Shown piece by piece: positions 42,728-55,132 of a stretch of DNA of 64,000 nt. A model generated the notes under the pieces. It was not told the DNA's origin, did no database searches, and saw nothing but the letters and a program-made list of their open reading frames with translations. The first letter of the stretch is position 1; every line of letters begins with the position of its first letter. A program made the translations under genes and the position numbers. The stretch is from Athripsodes cinereus (lineage: Eukaryota > Arthropoda > Insecta > Trichoptera > Leptoceridae): contig OX388317.1 of NCBI GenBank assembly GCA_947579605.1, positions 14,837,384 through 14,901,383 of the forward strand, written 5' to 3'.

Positions 42728-44936
42728 ACTATATTATGACGGATAGAATGGACTACTGCAAAGATGTAACAATATTAAATCAATTTGACACAGGAAGTGA
42801 CCACAGACTTGTGAGAGCTTCCTTCAGAATAAACACAAAAGTTGATAGACATAATATGATCCACAAAAAACCCAAGAAGACTCCTACAGTAGAAATAATT
42901 ACCAAACACCAAAGAGAATTCCAAAATGTACTGAAACAGAAACTTGAACCTATATCACATCTTCAAAACATAGAATTGAACAACCTCACAGATAAAATCA
43001 CGGAAAACATCCAAACAGCTGTTAAGAAATTATCCTTTAGGCAAAGTTATAAAAACCATAAGCTTTCCCCGAACACAATATCACTGATTGAAGAAAGAAG
43101 ACGAACAGATAGAAACTCAAATAGATATAAAATTCTTAATAAAACTATAAGAAGAGAGATAAGAAAGGATATCCGAAAGCACAACACTAATCTCATAATA
43201 AATACAATAGAAGCAAACAAAAACATGAAAGTTCTTAAATCAAACAAGAACTCCGGCAAATCCAATATCATCAAAATCAAAAATAAAAACGGAGAAACAA
43301 TAAACGACAAAGATAAAATAATAGAATCAATACACGAATTCTATACAGGGCTGTATGAATCTAAAGCACCTCCACCATATACAGAAAATGGCTTTATCGT
43401 TAGAAATGTCGGATCAGAAGAACTGCCAGAAATAGAACATGATGAAATTGAATACGCACTAAAATACATGAAAACCAACAAAAGTGCAGGAGAAGATCAA
43501 GTGACAAGTGACATGTTAAAGTTAGGTGGTGAAGAACTGATTGGAGCTGTAAAAATACTTCTAAATAAATGCTTGGAACAGGAATGTATACCAGAAAAAT
43601 GGAAAAATGCAGAAGTAATATTATTGCACAAAAAAGGAGATCCTGAAAACCTTGAAAACTATCGACCTATCAGTTTGTTATCCCATTTGTATAAACTTCT
43701 TACCAAGATCATGTCAAACCGCCTAACGCCAAAACTAGACTCTTATCAACCAATTGAACAAGCGGGCTTCAGGAAAGGATTTGGAACAAATGACCATATA
43801 CAGACTCTACGCCTACTTATCGAAAAAGCCGCTGAATATAATATATCAATCCATTTGGCATTTATCGATTATAGAAAAGCCTTTGATTCTGTGGAACAGT
43901 GGGCAATAATGCAAGCACTCAATGACGCGAGAATCGACTCCAGATACTCAAGACTGATCAAATATATCTACGATCATGCTAAAATGGATGTGAGGGTTGA
44001 TGACGATACTAAAACAAATAGAATCGAAATCAAAAGAGGCGTTAGACAAGGTGACACCATCTCACCCAAACTGTTTACATTGGTCCTAGAAAATATATTT
44101 AAAACACTAAAATGGGAACAAAAAGGAGTAAAGATAGATGGGATGTATCTGAACCACCTGAGATTTGCGGACGATATTGTGCTTATCAGTTGCGATCTAG
44201 AAGAGTTAAATAATATGATAAAGGAACTCCATGATGCCTCCCTGAAAGTTGGTTTAGAGATGAACATTGGAAAAACAAAAATTATGAGCCCTTCCAACAG
44301 CGGTCTCACCATAGACAATAAAACAATAGAACCTGTTGAAGAATACATTTATCTCGGACATAAAATCAAACTGGGGAAAGCAAACCAGACAGCAGAGATA
44401 CCAAGAAGAATTGGATTGGGTTGGGCCGCCTTTGGTAAATTAGGTCACATTCTCAAAAACAAAGAAGTTCCCATTAACCTGAAAAGGAAGGTCTATGACA
44501 CATGTATCCTCCCTGTAATGACATATGGTCTTGAAACAATGACACTGACAGCCAATACCATACACAAATTAAGATGTGCACAAAGATTTATGGAAAGGCA
44601 AATGCTAGGCATAAGTCTTAGAGACAGAGTACCAATTGTGGAAATCAGACGCCGAACAAAAGTTGCCGATGTGGTGGACCGTGTCACAAAAATGAAATGG
44701 CAGTGGGCGGGTCATGTGGCTAGACAGGGAACTGAAAGATGGACACCTAGAATCGTGAACTGGAGACCGTGGGATCAAAAAAGGGGAGTGGGTCGACCGC
44801 AGAAAAGATGGGTTGACGATATCGTTCATGTCGCGGGTAGGAGGTGGACAGCAGTCGCGCAGGAGAGAAAAAGATGGAGGAATATGGAAGAGGCCTACAT
44901 CCAGCAGTGGAGAGATGGCTAGAGATGATGATGATG
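42725..44936 (+). mobile_element. 5'-truncated RTE-type LINE inserted in the R2-like LINE
   Basis: It is flanked by the 12-bp duplication AATATTGTAAAA (42713-42724 and 44937-44948). The left edge begins inside the endonuclease domain (IDYIMTDR in frame across the junction) and the right edge is the (ATG)4 tail after the stop. After the second duplication the R2-like frame continues (KKVSEHRYFRHNAG) to a stop at about 45040. This shows insertion by target-primed reverse transcription into an existing R2-like copy. Confidence 0.93.
42736..44922 (+). CDS. RTE-type LINE ORF: endonuclease tail and reverse transcriptase
   Basis: 728 codons without a stop. Residues 1-30 are the end of an apurinic-type endonuclease, including GSDHRLVRA (G20-R24 hold the catalytic SDH). 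The RT spans roughly residues 260-540: KMKTNKSAGEDQ-type entry, YRPISLLSHLYKLLTKI, QAGFRKGFGTNDHI, FIDYRKAFDSVE, RGVRQGDTISPKLF and the catalytic FADD at 477-480, then EEYIYLGHKI. The tail has TYGLETMTLT, RDRVPIVEIRRRT, WQWAGHVARQ and GRPQKRWVDDIV, the typical RTE C-terminus. The ATG at 42736 is an internal Met, not the native start, since the frame is open upstream. It lacks most of the endonuclease, so it should be unable to transpose alone. Confidence 0.95.
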   Translation: MTDRMDYCKDVTILNQFDTGSDHRLVRASFRINTKVDRHNMIHKKPKKTPTVEIITKHQREFQNVLKQKLEPISHLQNIELNNLTDKITENIQTAVKKLSFRQSYKNHKLSPNTISLIEERRRTDRNSNRYKILNKTIRREIRKDIRKHNTNLIINTIEANKNMKVLKSNKNSGKSNIIKIKNKNGETINDKDKIIESIHEFYTGLYESKAPPPYTENGFIVRNVGSEELPEIEHDEIEYALKYMKTNKSAGEDQVTSDMLKLGGEELIGAVKILLNKCLEQECIPEKWKNAEVILLHKKGDPENLENYRPISLLSHLYKLLTKIMSNRLTPKLDSYQPIEQAGFRKGFGTNDHIQTLRLLIEKAAEYNISIHLAFIDYRKAFDSVEQWAIMQALNDARIDSRYSRLIKYIYDHAKMDVRVDDDTKTNRIEIKRGVRQGDTISPKLFTLVLENIFKTLKWEQKGVKIDGMYLNHLRFADDIVLISCDLEELNNMIKELHDASLKVGLEMNIGKTKIMSPSNSGLTIDNKTIEPVEEYIYLGHKIKLGKANQTAEIPRRIGLGWAAFGKLGHILKNKEVPINLKRKVYDTCILPVMTYGLETMTLTANTIHKLRCAQRFMERQMLGISLRDRVPIVEIRRRTKVADVVDRVTKMKWQWAGHVARQGTERWTPRIVNWRPWDQKRGVGRPQKRWVDDIVHVAGRRWTAVAQERKRWRNMEEAYIQQWRDG

Positions 44937-44948
44937 AATATTGTAAAA

Positions 44949-45040
44949 AGGTTTCTGAACACAGATATTTCAGGCACAATGCTGGTATTTTGATCCCGCG
45001 TTTTGAGCCTAATCCTTTGATATCCTGTATATCTGGATAG
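44949..45040 (+). pseudogene. 3' end of the R2-like ORF, separated by the RTE insertion
   Basis: In the frame of the R2-like protein the sequence after the second target duplication reads on for about 30 codons (VSEHRYFRHNAGILIPRFEP) to a stop near 45038-45040. It would complete the C-terminus interrupted at 42724. The 3' boundary of the R2-like element beyond this point could not be seen. Confidence 0.65.
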
Positions 45041-46882
45041 GTGAATTTTTCCCGGCATTAGACTGTTAAGTTTTTGTGTGATCATGACTGATCATATGGA
45101 GACTTATCTGGTTGTATAATGCTGAGAAGTGTGGATGGCAATTCTGCCGCCGCGTAAAAATAATTTCATCCGACTATAACCTTGCAATAAATACTACCAA
45201 TATAACAGCGTTTCCTCGTATTCGTTTTAATGTTAAAACTATCTTTTGAATATATTCTTACTTTATTTTATTAGATTAATCTATCTTCACCACGTGGGGT
45301 AGCCGACGAACTCACTCTGTTTGTTATGAACATACAGGTTATCCCCATTATGCTATCTATTTATATTTCATTTTATCACCCATTTATATAATAATATAAT
45401 TATCAATAGTATAACATATCTAAGATGTGTGTTATCTCATCGCTGGATGAAAAATTTCTAGTTCATGATTTTTTACAAAAGGTCTTTTTTAACATTGATC
45501 TCTAGAATTTATAGAAAAAGTGGGATACATATTTGATACGTGTTTGTACCCATAATGCAAGATTCATATCTTATTTTGGGACTAGCTCGAACTGTGTGAA
45601 TTTTCTATGCATGTTGTGTTATATTATGTTATATTCTTTGCTGGGAATCCACGGAACAGTTTTTATCATATTTGCATATTTTAAAAATTGATATAGGTAT
45701 TCTCATAGTATGATAAAAATATGCTACTTATGGTTGAATCTAATACTCAATTTTTTTTTCACTCTTATACAAAATTTCTCTATTGTGCAGTAGCCAATAA
45801 ATGCACTGTGTTTTGACAAAATCATCGTCTAAAAAGTGATGGTCATAATATTTGAGTATAAACCATTTAAAATGGCTAGCGTTAATTAATAATTCAAGAG
45901 TTTTTAAAATGGTGTTATTCTACTTAGGTGTCAAAAAATAATCTAAACATGTGACATTGTTTGACTTGTTAAGGTCATTATGTATTTAGCATTATCATAA
46001 GTAACATTAATATACATGTAAACAAACAATATTTATAAAGTTCTTTGGAATAGAAAAGTATTTATATAATAATAATAATACGCCTAAACACGCGTAAGTA
46101 CTAGAGCTTTCCATTAAGTTGAGTGGTGCCCTAGGCAAAGATCTATAGTTTGAATATCCACATTACTAAATAATAAAAGCACTGCTTATAATATGATTTC
46201 TGTAGGTATAGGTTCTGCATAGAAGCTCGGAGTGAATGAATAGTAAATAGGTAGACATCTATATTTATCTACATTCATTGAATATTTAACCAGCCTGTGC
46301 TTTATTTTTGAGTTCGAAGCTCAATTAATTTACTTCCATTGATTTAGTGAACGACTGAATAGCGGAACCACTATTGAAATGTACGACTAGTAAACTTTCA
46401 GCTATACTCAACAGTATTACAAAATGTACGTGGGTCATAAATATTTATTATGATTTAAAAGAAAGTTTATCAACATAGTGGAAATCTTATGAATTGAAAG
46501 CTTAATAAAACTTTTCTTTTATGTAGTTTGTCATTATCTTGTTCCACAAGAACATAGACAATTTGACTTTGAAATGCGCCGTTTTGTGAAAAACCATCGC
46601 GCAAGAGCCTTTTTATGAATCATAAGGTCTTTGTGAAAAATGTATAGGTATAGACTTAATAATAAACTATTCAATGTATATTGAATGATTGATATTGAAA
46701 CCAATGCACAGTGAATAAAAAAATAAATATGTAAATATACTTAGAATGAGATGACTGCTTTTCTTTTAATTGCGAAAGGTGATAATTCACTGTTTCTTAT
46801 AAGAAGTGCCTAAAATATAACGTTATTTACTTTTCTTTGTAGAATTATGTTAGAGAACATAAATAATAATAGATCAGATAAA
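45041..46882. other. AT-rich DNA without recognised gene
   Basis: The first part may be the 3' UTR of the R2-like LINE, but no poly-A or other end is evident. The rest shows nothing recognisable. Confidence 0.5.
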
Positions 46883-46980
46883 ATTCCCCTTTCACGGTAC
46901 AAGCTTTTAGCTTGATGTGAAAGGTGTATAAGGTTGTATTTGGGTTTATAACAAACCCAGATATATCTTTTTTTTTAAAA
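46883..46980 (+). mobile_element. tRNA-derived SINE, copy 3, headless
   Basis: It contains only the body: CCCCTTTCACGGTACAAGC, GATGTGAAAGGTGTATAAGG, TTTGGGTTTATAACAAACCC and GATATATCTTTTTTTTT. The tRNA-like head with A and B boxes is missing, so it is 5'-truncated. It is the only copy on the + strand in the window. Confidence 0.8.
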
Positions 46981-47494
46981 ACCGTGAAAAAAACTGTTTT
47001 TTTAGAACCAGCTCGTAGACCATTCTTTTCATATATCTGCATACGAATAGCCTGTTGTGTAGTGTATCTTGCGATGGTTAGAGATGACCGCATCCAAAAC
47101 CAACCCTGATCCGACTACCCCTGATTTAGTACCGTTTGATTTAGGTTTTGTAAACAATGCATCAGTTACGGACTGATAAACGTAGATAAAATATATTATG
47201 AGAAATAATCGCAGTTCCAACAATATAAATACCGATGAGAGTTTTTGAATAAACTCCGTATTTAATAGATTGGTATTTGAAAATGAAAATATCTTTGAAT
47301 GGAATTTGTTTGGGAGAATTATTGTTTCACCCATACGTTCATTAGAAACTTAATTCTCTTTAGTAGGTTCATTATTATTTGTTGTACCTATTTATGTTAC
47401 GATTACGGTTATAAAATGGAATAATATTATTGTAGTAGTAGATATTATTGGACATATAAGATATATTAACGTGATGGCTTATCGATTTTATTTA
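46981..47494. other. AT-rich DNA between two SINE copies
   Basis: No gene or element boundary recognised. A 101-codon minus-strand ORF (47334-47029) has no identifiable motif. Confidence 0.45.
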
Positions 47495-47686
47495 ATAATT
47501 TTTTTTTTTTTTTTAAAAGATATATCTGGGTTTTGTTTGTTATAAACCCAAATACAACCTTATACACCTTTCACAGTAAGCTAAAAGCTTGTGTCGTGAA
47601 AGGGGAGTTTGCCGGCACCTGGTATCGAACCCCGGACCTCATGTTCATAAGGGCGGGACTCTACCTCCAGGCTACCAACGAACTCA
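47495..47686 (-). mobile_element. tRNA-derived SINE, copy 4
   Basis: Full-length on the minus strand: 5' GAGTTCGTTGGTAGCCTGG with the A box, the B box GGTTCGATACC (one change), the body hairpin, the TTTATAACAAACAAAACCC segment with a 4-bp insertion relative to the other copies, and a GATATATCTTTT-A(n) end (the + strand poly-T at about 47502-47517). Confidence 0.85.
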
Positions 47687-47814
47687 AATATTGGTAAATA
47701 ATATAGTTCTACAAAGCAATTTTGTACTGTTCAATTTTGAGGGCATATCACAAATAAGACAATTAATCTTTGTTTCTTCAAAAAAGCTATCTATCCATTT
47801 TTATCTCAAATATC

Positions 47815-48027
47815 GGTATAATTATCCCACAAGTGGCGTTCTCAGCAGACCAACTGTATGTAATAAACATGCAAATTTTTTCTCAGCGAGTCAATAAAGA
47901 AATTAAGGCATTTAAGATGGATGGCTAAACGCTGAATTGTAGATGTTAACTGTCACACATGTGAGGTTTTTTGAACATCTGCCTTTGCAGGACACTCGAT
48001 AATTTACAGAAAAGAGTGGAGAGTTTA
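47815..48027. repeat. Unclassified dispersed repeat, copy C
   Basis: The ordered blocks CCCACAAGTGG, AGCAGACCAACTGTATGTAA, TAAACATGCAAATTTTTTCT, CGCTGAATTGTAG and CTGCCTTTGCAGGACACTCG match copies A and B. One of the more complete copies. A short frame across it (SRPTVCNKHANFFSASQ) is suggestive of a decayed coding end, but I do not recognise the protein. Confidence 0.7.
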
Positions 48028-51000
48028 CAATTACTTAAAATCAATTATTAATAGACCGTTTATTTAGTTTATAGTATTTTAATGTCAAAAATATTTCACA
48101 GTCGCTTCCATCACATAATCAAACATTTAAAACTCAAAACGTACTACTAAATAGTGCCGCTGTTACTAACCACCGTGTTATTTATACTAACAAAAAAATT
48201 ACAAAAGAAAATCTTTTAAGTTAATCGAAGTTTCTTTGATAATTGAATAATCTCATTATTCATTTAAAGGAAAGGATTTTTATTACGTTGCCCTAATAAG
48301 TTTACAAAACAATACAAAAGCATTAATTAAATTTGGATCAAAATGAAATAAAACCTAATCTAATACTTTGTTTATACAAAATAATATAAAAAATATTTAC
48401 TATATAATAAGGAAGTATAAAATATTATTACCAAGATAAAAACCAAACAAAAACAAAAAAGTGAAGAGTACAATATACTTATTTATTTGTTTCACTTGCC
48501 TTATAAAAGTACAGTAATAAAAGCTATAAGAACGCTTCAAATTCCTGTAGCTGTACAGTGTTTAGAGGATTTTTACCCATATATATTTCTACTGATCTAA
48601 TATATAAAAGTTTTTAAAATCAATTTGTAAGTATGCTTGTCCGCAAAATGCCTAATATTAATTTCTTCCTGAATGTAATGTTTCAGCGATTTCATATTAT
48701 TTTTACTGTAATTTTTTAATTGAAATGTCATTAAATTATTGATAATATAGGTATAATTTCCAGTTATCTCTACTTTCGACAGTAAAATATAACACGATGA
48801 AGGAGAACGTATGGAAAAAGCATGAAAAATACTCTGTGAACATCTAAAAAATATTATCTTGCTACTAGACTTCATATTTCCACAGTTGAATATTGATATT
48901 AATAACACTTTGCCATACCCTCCAACCTCAAACAATACAAACCCGCTGCTTTCCCATAACCTGAAAAATATCATCAACTTATATAGTTTAGTTTTATTGA
49001 AGCTGTTACATACCTACTTATTTATTATGCGAGTAATTATATATATTTACTTGTATATTTATTTTATTCTTCACTGTACATTGTTTACAATAATACAAAT
49101 AAACATAGAAAATATAATTTATACAATTCAATGTACAGAGGGCGAGTTTATCGCTATATAGGTTAAATAGATAGTTATAAAAATATAAATTAGTATGTGG
49201 GTAACAATTTTACTTAATTTGCTTCGTGGACCATTAGTGAATAATAGGTGTCACTCCTTAAGTGCCTTGTTGGTAAAATTGCTAGTTTTGATTAAACAAA
49301 AAAGCAAGTAGGAGTGGTAAATAAATGGGTAAGTAAGATCCAGCAATGGTTCTGAAATAACTAAAAAAGAAAAAAAAATATGAATATCATTTTCTAAGTA
49401 GGTACTGAAAATAAATACCAACGCCGTGTTTAAAGTTAAGTATCATATAATACTAGACAGGAGTAAGCAAGTAGTGATACCTACGCCAGTTGTTCCTAAT
49501 GAAGTATACCATTTACCCTACGACCTCATAGGGTTACCATTTTGCGGTGCAAATATCCCTTTTTCATGATCCTTATTACTCAAATCATATACCTACCTAC
49601 ATAACATACTACCTACTAACGATACAACGGTTCTCATTTTTTCCCCATTTCGGACAATTTGTGATTTTATATTGTGAGAAATAAACCAACTTACTTCTTA
49701 CATACATAACTGTCCAGTTTGATACTACTGTAATTCTCAGTTGTCTTTGAGATTTAATAAATAAATAATAATATGTATCTTAGATATTCGAAATAATTAA
49801 TTATAAGCTATAAATACCCACGAGTGTGTTTTATATTTTTTATAAGTAATAAGAACTTTTAATTCTGTTTAGAGATAGTGAGAATGATGAATTTGGTGAA
49901 CCTAATTAGATACCAAAAGTAACCACGCAAGCCGTCTTAGGGTCAATTTAATAACGCTGTGACGTATTTTTCACTTTTTTTAATTATAAAATGTTTCGAA
50001 AAGGTATTTTTTTGCCAGTGGTGATGTAATGAATCTCATACAAAAGTGATATTTCACGAACTACATACTTGATAATAATCTAGAAAAACTAACACTCCAG
50101 TTCGACGAGAATTGGATTAGGGATAATATGAGATGAAATTTCACCGGGATAGTTCTAATTCCCATACTTGAAGTATTGAACAAAAATCGAATATTTATCT
50201 TTATTGAACGGTAGCAAAATGTGGTCACCGTGTACTGTGCAAAAAGTTTGTACATTATGCGGCCATCTCTTGTGAAGCATCCACTTCATGACATTGCCAC
50301 TTAACTGACAACACTGAACAAGTTTTGAGTGTTGCTCTTAAAAAATATATTCCGCTAAAAATGTCATCCATAACGTTTATTGAGCGTCATGACCCCACTG
50401 AAATTAAAGTATTAAGTTACTTTTTGAAATGTATAAAACATCGTGGATTCTCCGAAATAATTCAGATCTATCAATCTTTTCATATTATTTTTATGAATAC
50501 TCTAAAAAAACGAACCATAAGTTAGGTCTTCTATGCTGTATTACTTAGTGTTTATTGACATGAAGAAGTAGACTTTCATATAATGTTACATGCAGTTTGT
50601 TCATGGCTATGCTGGTTACACCATTTGCACGAGAAGCTACGATGGTATGGGTGGATTGATAAAAAACATGCTTTAGAAAAACATAACGTAAAAACATATG
50701 CACGTAATATCAACCAGATGTTAGAAATATTAATGCACAATAATTATGTTAAATTGATGCAGGTACTGTTTATTTTGTAAAACTCCATAATTTAATGTAA
50801 ATAAAACAAAAAATGTATAGTTTTACGGTGTGCTATTATTTTAGTGACCAAGTTTCGACATGTTATATCATTGTTAAATTTTACAAATTTCTAGTTTATT
50901 TACATTGAATTATGTTTACTGAAAGTCTTTTTTGTGGCACGGAGAGGACACATGCATCTTAACTAATTACGTGTTCACGATACAGAAATAAAATTATCAT

Positions 51001-51231
51001 CTGAGCATATTTTCATTATAAAATAAAATATATTCCTGCTTAAAACTTGAAAATAATTTGAACGAATGCTTAATTAAGCCCCTTGAATCAGACTCAAAAT
51101 GTGAATCGAAAATAAACAGCACATTTTGTGACTTTAGGTTGTACATAAAATAATATAATATGTATGTACATCGTCCATGTTCAAAAATTATAATTAGAAA
51201 CTGGTACGAATATTCCTGTTAATGAAATATA
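48028..51231. other. AT-rich DNA without recognised gene
   Basis: Small ORFs at 48977-48597 (minus, 126 codons), 48859-49161, 50325-50525 and 50583-50780 (both +) show no motif I recognise. The last two are neighbouring and in the same direction, so a decayed unknown gene cannot be excluded. Confidence 0.45.
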
Positions 51232-51952
51232 CAGTCGATTCCGCTTAATTGGGACAGCTGCTTATTTGGGACAAATCTCAAAGAACAGAAACCAAACCAT
51301 GAAACCAATAGTAAATTTATATGTTTAATTGGGACAGTAAATTTAAGATCACAGCACATATTATTATGTTACTTACTTACTTACTTACTTACTGCTAGCC
51401 TTCTTCTCTCCACTGCTAAATATAGGCCTCTTCAAAATTTTTCCACACTTCTTTTCGATCTCGAGCAACTCGACACCACTGTTTCCCCATCACTTGGACA
51501 ATATCGTCGACCCATCTTTTTTGGGGTCTTCCAACACTTCTTTTGTTCACCCACGGCCTCCATTCAAGAATTCTGGAAGTCCACCTGCCATCCTCTCGCG
51601 TTTGTTTTTTCGCCCATCCTTTTGCCTTGCCACATGACCAGCCACATATTATGTTACACATAATTATTCACGTGAAAAAATAGGTACAAAGAATTTGATA
51701 TGATGCGTTGTTTCACTGCGGATGAAGGGAGCCCTACACCCGCACTGAATATCTGTGCTGATTTTGTAAAAGTGAAATCTTATGTACAAAAACAAAAGAC
51801 AGACTACGCTCGACTCATTTTTGCATTGACTTAAATTGTATGTACCTACCCATTTATAATTTTAATTTTGATTTTTTTTTTCATAAAATCGGCCGCTTAA
51901 TTGGGACAAAATGCCCAAGTCCCGATGTGTCCCATTTAAGCGGAATCGACTG
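51232..51952. mobile_element. pogo/Tigger-like (Tc1-mariner superfamily) non-autonomous element
   Basis: CAGTCGATTCCGCTTAATTG (51232) and the reverse complement of the right end, CAGTCGATTCCGCTTAAATG, agree over 19 of 20 positions, continuing as GGGACA. The element is flanked by TA on both sides (51230-51231, 51953-51954). CAGTCG-type ends with a TA duplication are typical of pogo-like elements. GGACA boxes recur internally. No transposase; a LINE end occupies 51373-51642. Confidence 0.85.
51373..51642 (-). pseudogene. RTE-type LINE C-terminal fragment inside the pogo-like element
   Basis: The minus frame reads RTSRILEWRPWVNKRSVGRP-type sequence, QKRWVDDIVQVMGKQW and WKNFEEAYI then a stop and QWREE. 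This is the C-terminus seen in the RTE at 42736-44922 (GRPQKRWVDDIV, EEAYIQQWR). It ends in a (GTAA)n tail rather than (GAT)n. CACATATT(ATT)ATGTTAC occurs on both sides (51355-51372 and 51643-51657), a likely target duplication with one extra ATT on the left. Confidence 0.85.
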
Positions 51953-51954
51953 TA

Positions 51955-54900
51955 TATTATATTAAAATAACGTATCCATTAATACTGTTTCGAGGATAAA
52001 CAGTTTTTTTTTTATTTTCCTACAATGTGCTTTTTTTCATTGTTTTGTATTCGGGTCTTGATTTATTTAATGGATTTTTTCGTTTATAAATTACTACGTG
52101 AAATATGTCTAAGGTATAATTCCTGTAAACTGCCGACATGTATTGTTGCTGTACGGTTAATAGCTTCAGGATTGTTTCACAATCACAAAAAAATAAAGTA
52201 ATTTAGAGGAAAATATCATGACCGATTGGTTATATTTTCATGCAAGTGAAAGATAGTTCGGAACTTTTGTAAGATGTTAACTAAACCACCAAGTTGTATT
52301 TTTTTTTATCTAATTTAAAATTAATGTTGTATGGGGGAAATATAGATATTTTTCACGCACTTGTCAAAAAGGAGTCTAACAAAATATGGAAGTCAAGAAA
52401 CCACGCATTTGATTAAATAAAATTAGTTTCGAAAAACGAAAGCGTGTGCAATATAATAAAAAATGAATTTCAGCTTGGATGGGAAATTATGGGAAGGAAG
52501 TAAAAGAGATATGCAAGAACATGTTTGTCAAACTTTATGTTCCGTTTGCTTTCTCACATAGGCACTTGGTATGAAGGAAATGATACAGAACACAGTGGTT
52601 AAAAAAGAAAGAGTAAAAGAGCAGATTGATTTAATTTTTTTTACTTGTACATATTATGTAGACCTACTAAAATAAAGTGAATATCTTTATTGATGACTTT
52701 GTCTGACGATATTTCTCAGATTTATATTTCAATTGATTACGAATCTCGATTGGATTTCTTTCAAATAAATAATACTAGTAATAATAAATGTATTTCATTT
52801 CGTCAATGTTGTTAAAGCTCAACCATTTCAGTACGTTGGCTTTAGATTCAGAGTAGAATGAGTGAAGGAAGAAAGTATGTAAGACCAACAAATGTATACC
52901 TATGTAATATGTTATAAAAGGTGCAAACTCAAGCAATTTATTGGCTTCTTCGATACGATCCTGGAAATTTTCTGCACGGCCAACTACACAAATTGATTTT
53001 ACTACCTACCACATACAATACAACGCAGTGTAGCAACAACAACCGTGCTTTATTTTATACAATCTCGAACAATACTACCACTATCAAATACCTATGTACT
53101 TTATGTTAAAGAGTTTTACAATACAATAAATTTCATTTTACATGCATAGAGTTTATGGCTCGTCACATCTAAACATTTTAAAGGAACGGGATTAGATTTA
53201 TTTGTCTCTATAGATACCATTGTATAAGCTCAAGTGAGTTTTGCATAAACACAATACGGGTACAAATTTATAAAAAAATCTTACAATGTTTTTTGATATG
53301 AATTTGGTTACGAAATTTACCTCAATCCATTCCGAACATTTTCATAAAATATTTAATATGCTTCTATCGTGAAGATCAAGAAGGGTGGCAGCGTGTTGAA
53401 TCGAGCCCAGAATATTTCTATTGAAAGTCTGAGATTTTATCATCAATTTTATAATATCATGATAAATATAATAAATAACCATTTAACATTAACAAAATAA
53501 AAATTCATTTTTTTTCTTTATTTAAAAATCATTGTGAAAAACCAAAGCGACCAGAGAAGAAAAATATCTTCGATTTACTTTCTCTATAACAATTAATTTT
53601 AGGGTAAATACTAAACATGATTTCTTTCCATCTTAGAAACTTATTCAACAAGTCGTTAAGTAGTTTGTTACTAATAAGTATTTAGTATATAAGCTGATAA
53701 ATTAAATCCTATTATCGCATCTCATAAATTAACATCAGAATTATTTTGAGTTACTTTGAAGTAGAATAATATCTATGAAGTATTATTATTTTCTTAAAGA
53801 AGTTAGAAGTGGGCTAGCATTACAATGACCCCTTCATCCCATATATGATTATCATTCTCATGAATCTATTACAGAAACTCGGGAAGTAATTTCTCCAATA
53901 TACAGCATTTCACACCACTGGAAAAATAATAGCTCAAAAAAGAGACAATTTAAGGGTTTGAAATTTAATAAGAGGGAGTAAGAAAGAAAGTATTTTGGGT
54001 GTTCCGAATAGGTTAGAACATAGATCAACAAACTGTTACCTGCGAACTAAATCAGATATTTTGTTTTTTTATCAATCTTGTTCATATTTTTTTTCAAATT
54101 AACTTTATCTAAATTTTCTTAGTTGTTTGCAACTGGAGATACTGATTCTGCTCCAAAACATTTCAATGAATTTCGATTTATTTCTTGCTCACAAAACTTG
54201 TCCATTCAATCATGAAGTTACTGCCTAGAATTGTGGACTTTGAAAAATTGTTTATATTTTTGTCATTACTCGATTTATTTTCTCTTATATGGTGTAAGGT
54301 TACAATGCAGATTCCCTGTATTAGTACTACAAAAATATGTGTAAAAAATCTTTGAGTAAGCTTCGACCAAAAAGTTTAATTTTTGTGAATCGTGTGTAAG
54401 TAATAAGACAGACATTTTTCTGTCTTTTATTTTTGACTTTGTAAATTTTCGTATCAAGTTTCTTAAATCAGGCTATTTCAAAAAAGTTTTCCGACATCTG
54501 ATTTTTCGCATGAAAAAGAAAGAAAAAAAGTATTAAGTAAGTTATTTGGAAGTAAGCTTTTCTTGCGGTTTGAAAGGTTAATTGAGTAGTCACCTTAAGA
54601 TATATTATCATTTAAAGTAACCTAAATAGAAGCGTCGGTCACAATGAATAATTAGGACTGTGGGACAGATGGGCCTCAATGCGCCATTAGATAAGACGGA
54701 TAAATGACTGAATTAAACTGACAATGGGATAATGACCCCTTCTTTTTATTTCATCATTTTTCACAACACCAACCGCTGACTATAATGTTGAATTTTGGCA
54801 TAATGCGTCACTATTTTGTATAAGCCTTAAACCCAGCTTCGTTTTGAGAGTCCTTCATTCACAATTTATTCACAACAACTATTGAAAATGATTTATTATT

Positions 54901-55127
54901 AATTAATCACAATTTCGAAACAATTTGCGCTTGTTAAAATCAGACATTTTAGTAACCATATAATTTTTATAAGATGTTTTCGTACTATCTGATAGGTATA
55001 TGTTTGTTATAAAAAGATTAAAACTTACAACGTTTCATAAATAAACACACAATCTTAGCTTACATATACGTCATCGGTTTATCCAAATCTCTTATGTATT
55101 GCATGTATCAGTTTTTTATAAGCAAAT
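51955..55127. other. AT-rich DNA without recognised gene
   Basis: Over 3 kb with only short, motif-free ORFs on either strand up to the LTR retrotransposon. Confidence 0.5.
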
Positions 55128-55132
55128 ATACA

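Noticed and set aside
40037..44922. A two-ORF LINE or bicistronic unit
   Set aside because: The second ORF lies in a separate RTE-type insert with its own 12-bp target duplication and tail.
48597..48977. 126-codon minus-strand ORF as a host gene
   Set aside because: No recognisable domain, biased low-complexity composition, and an overlapping ORF on the other strand.
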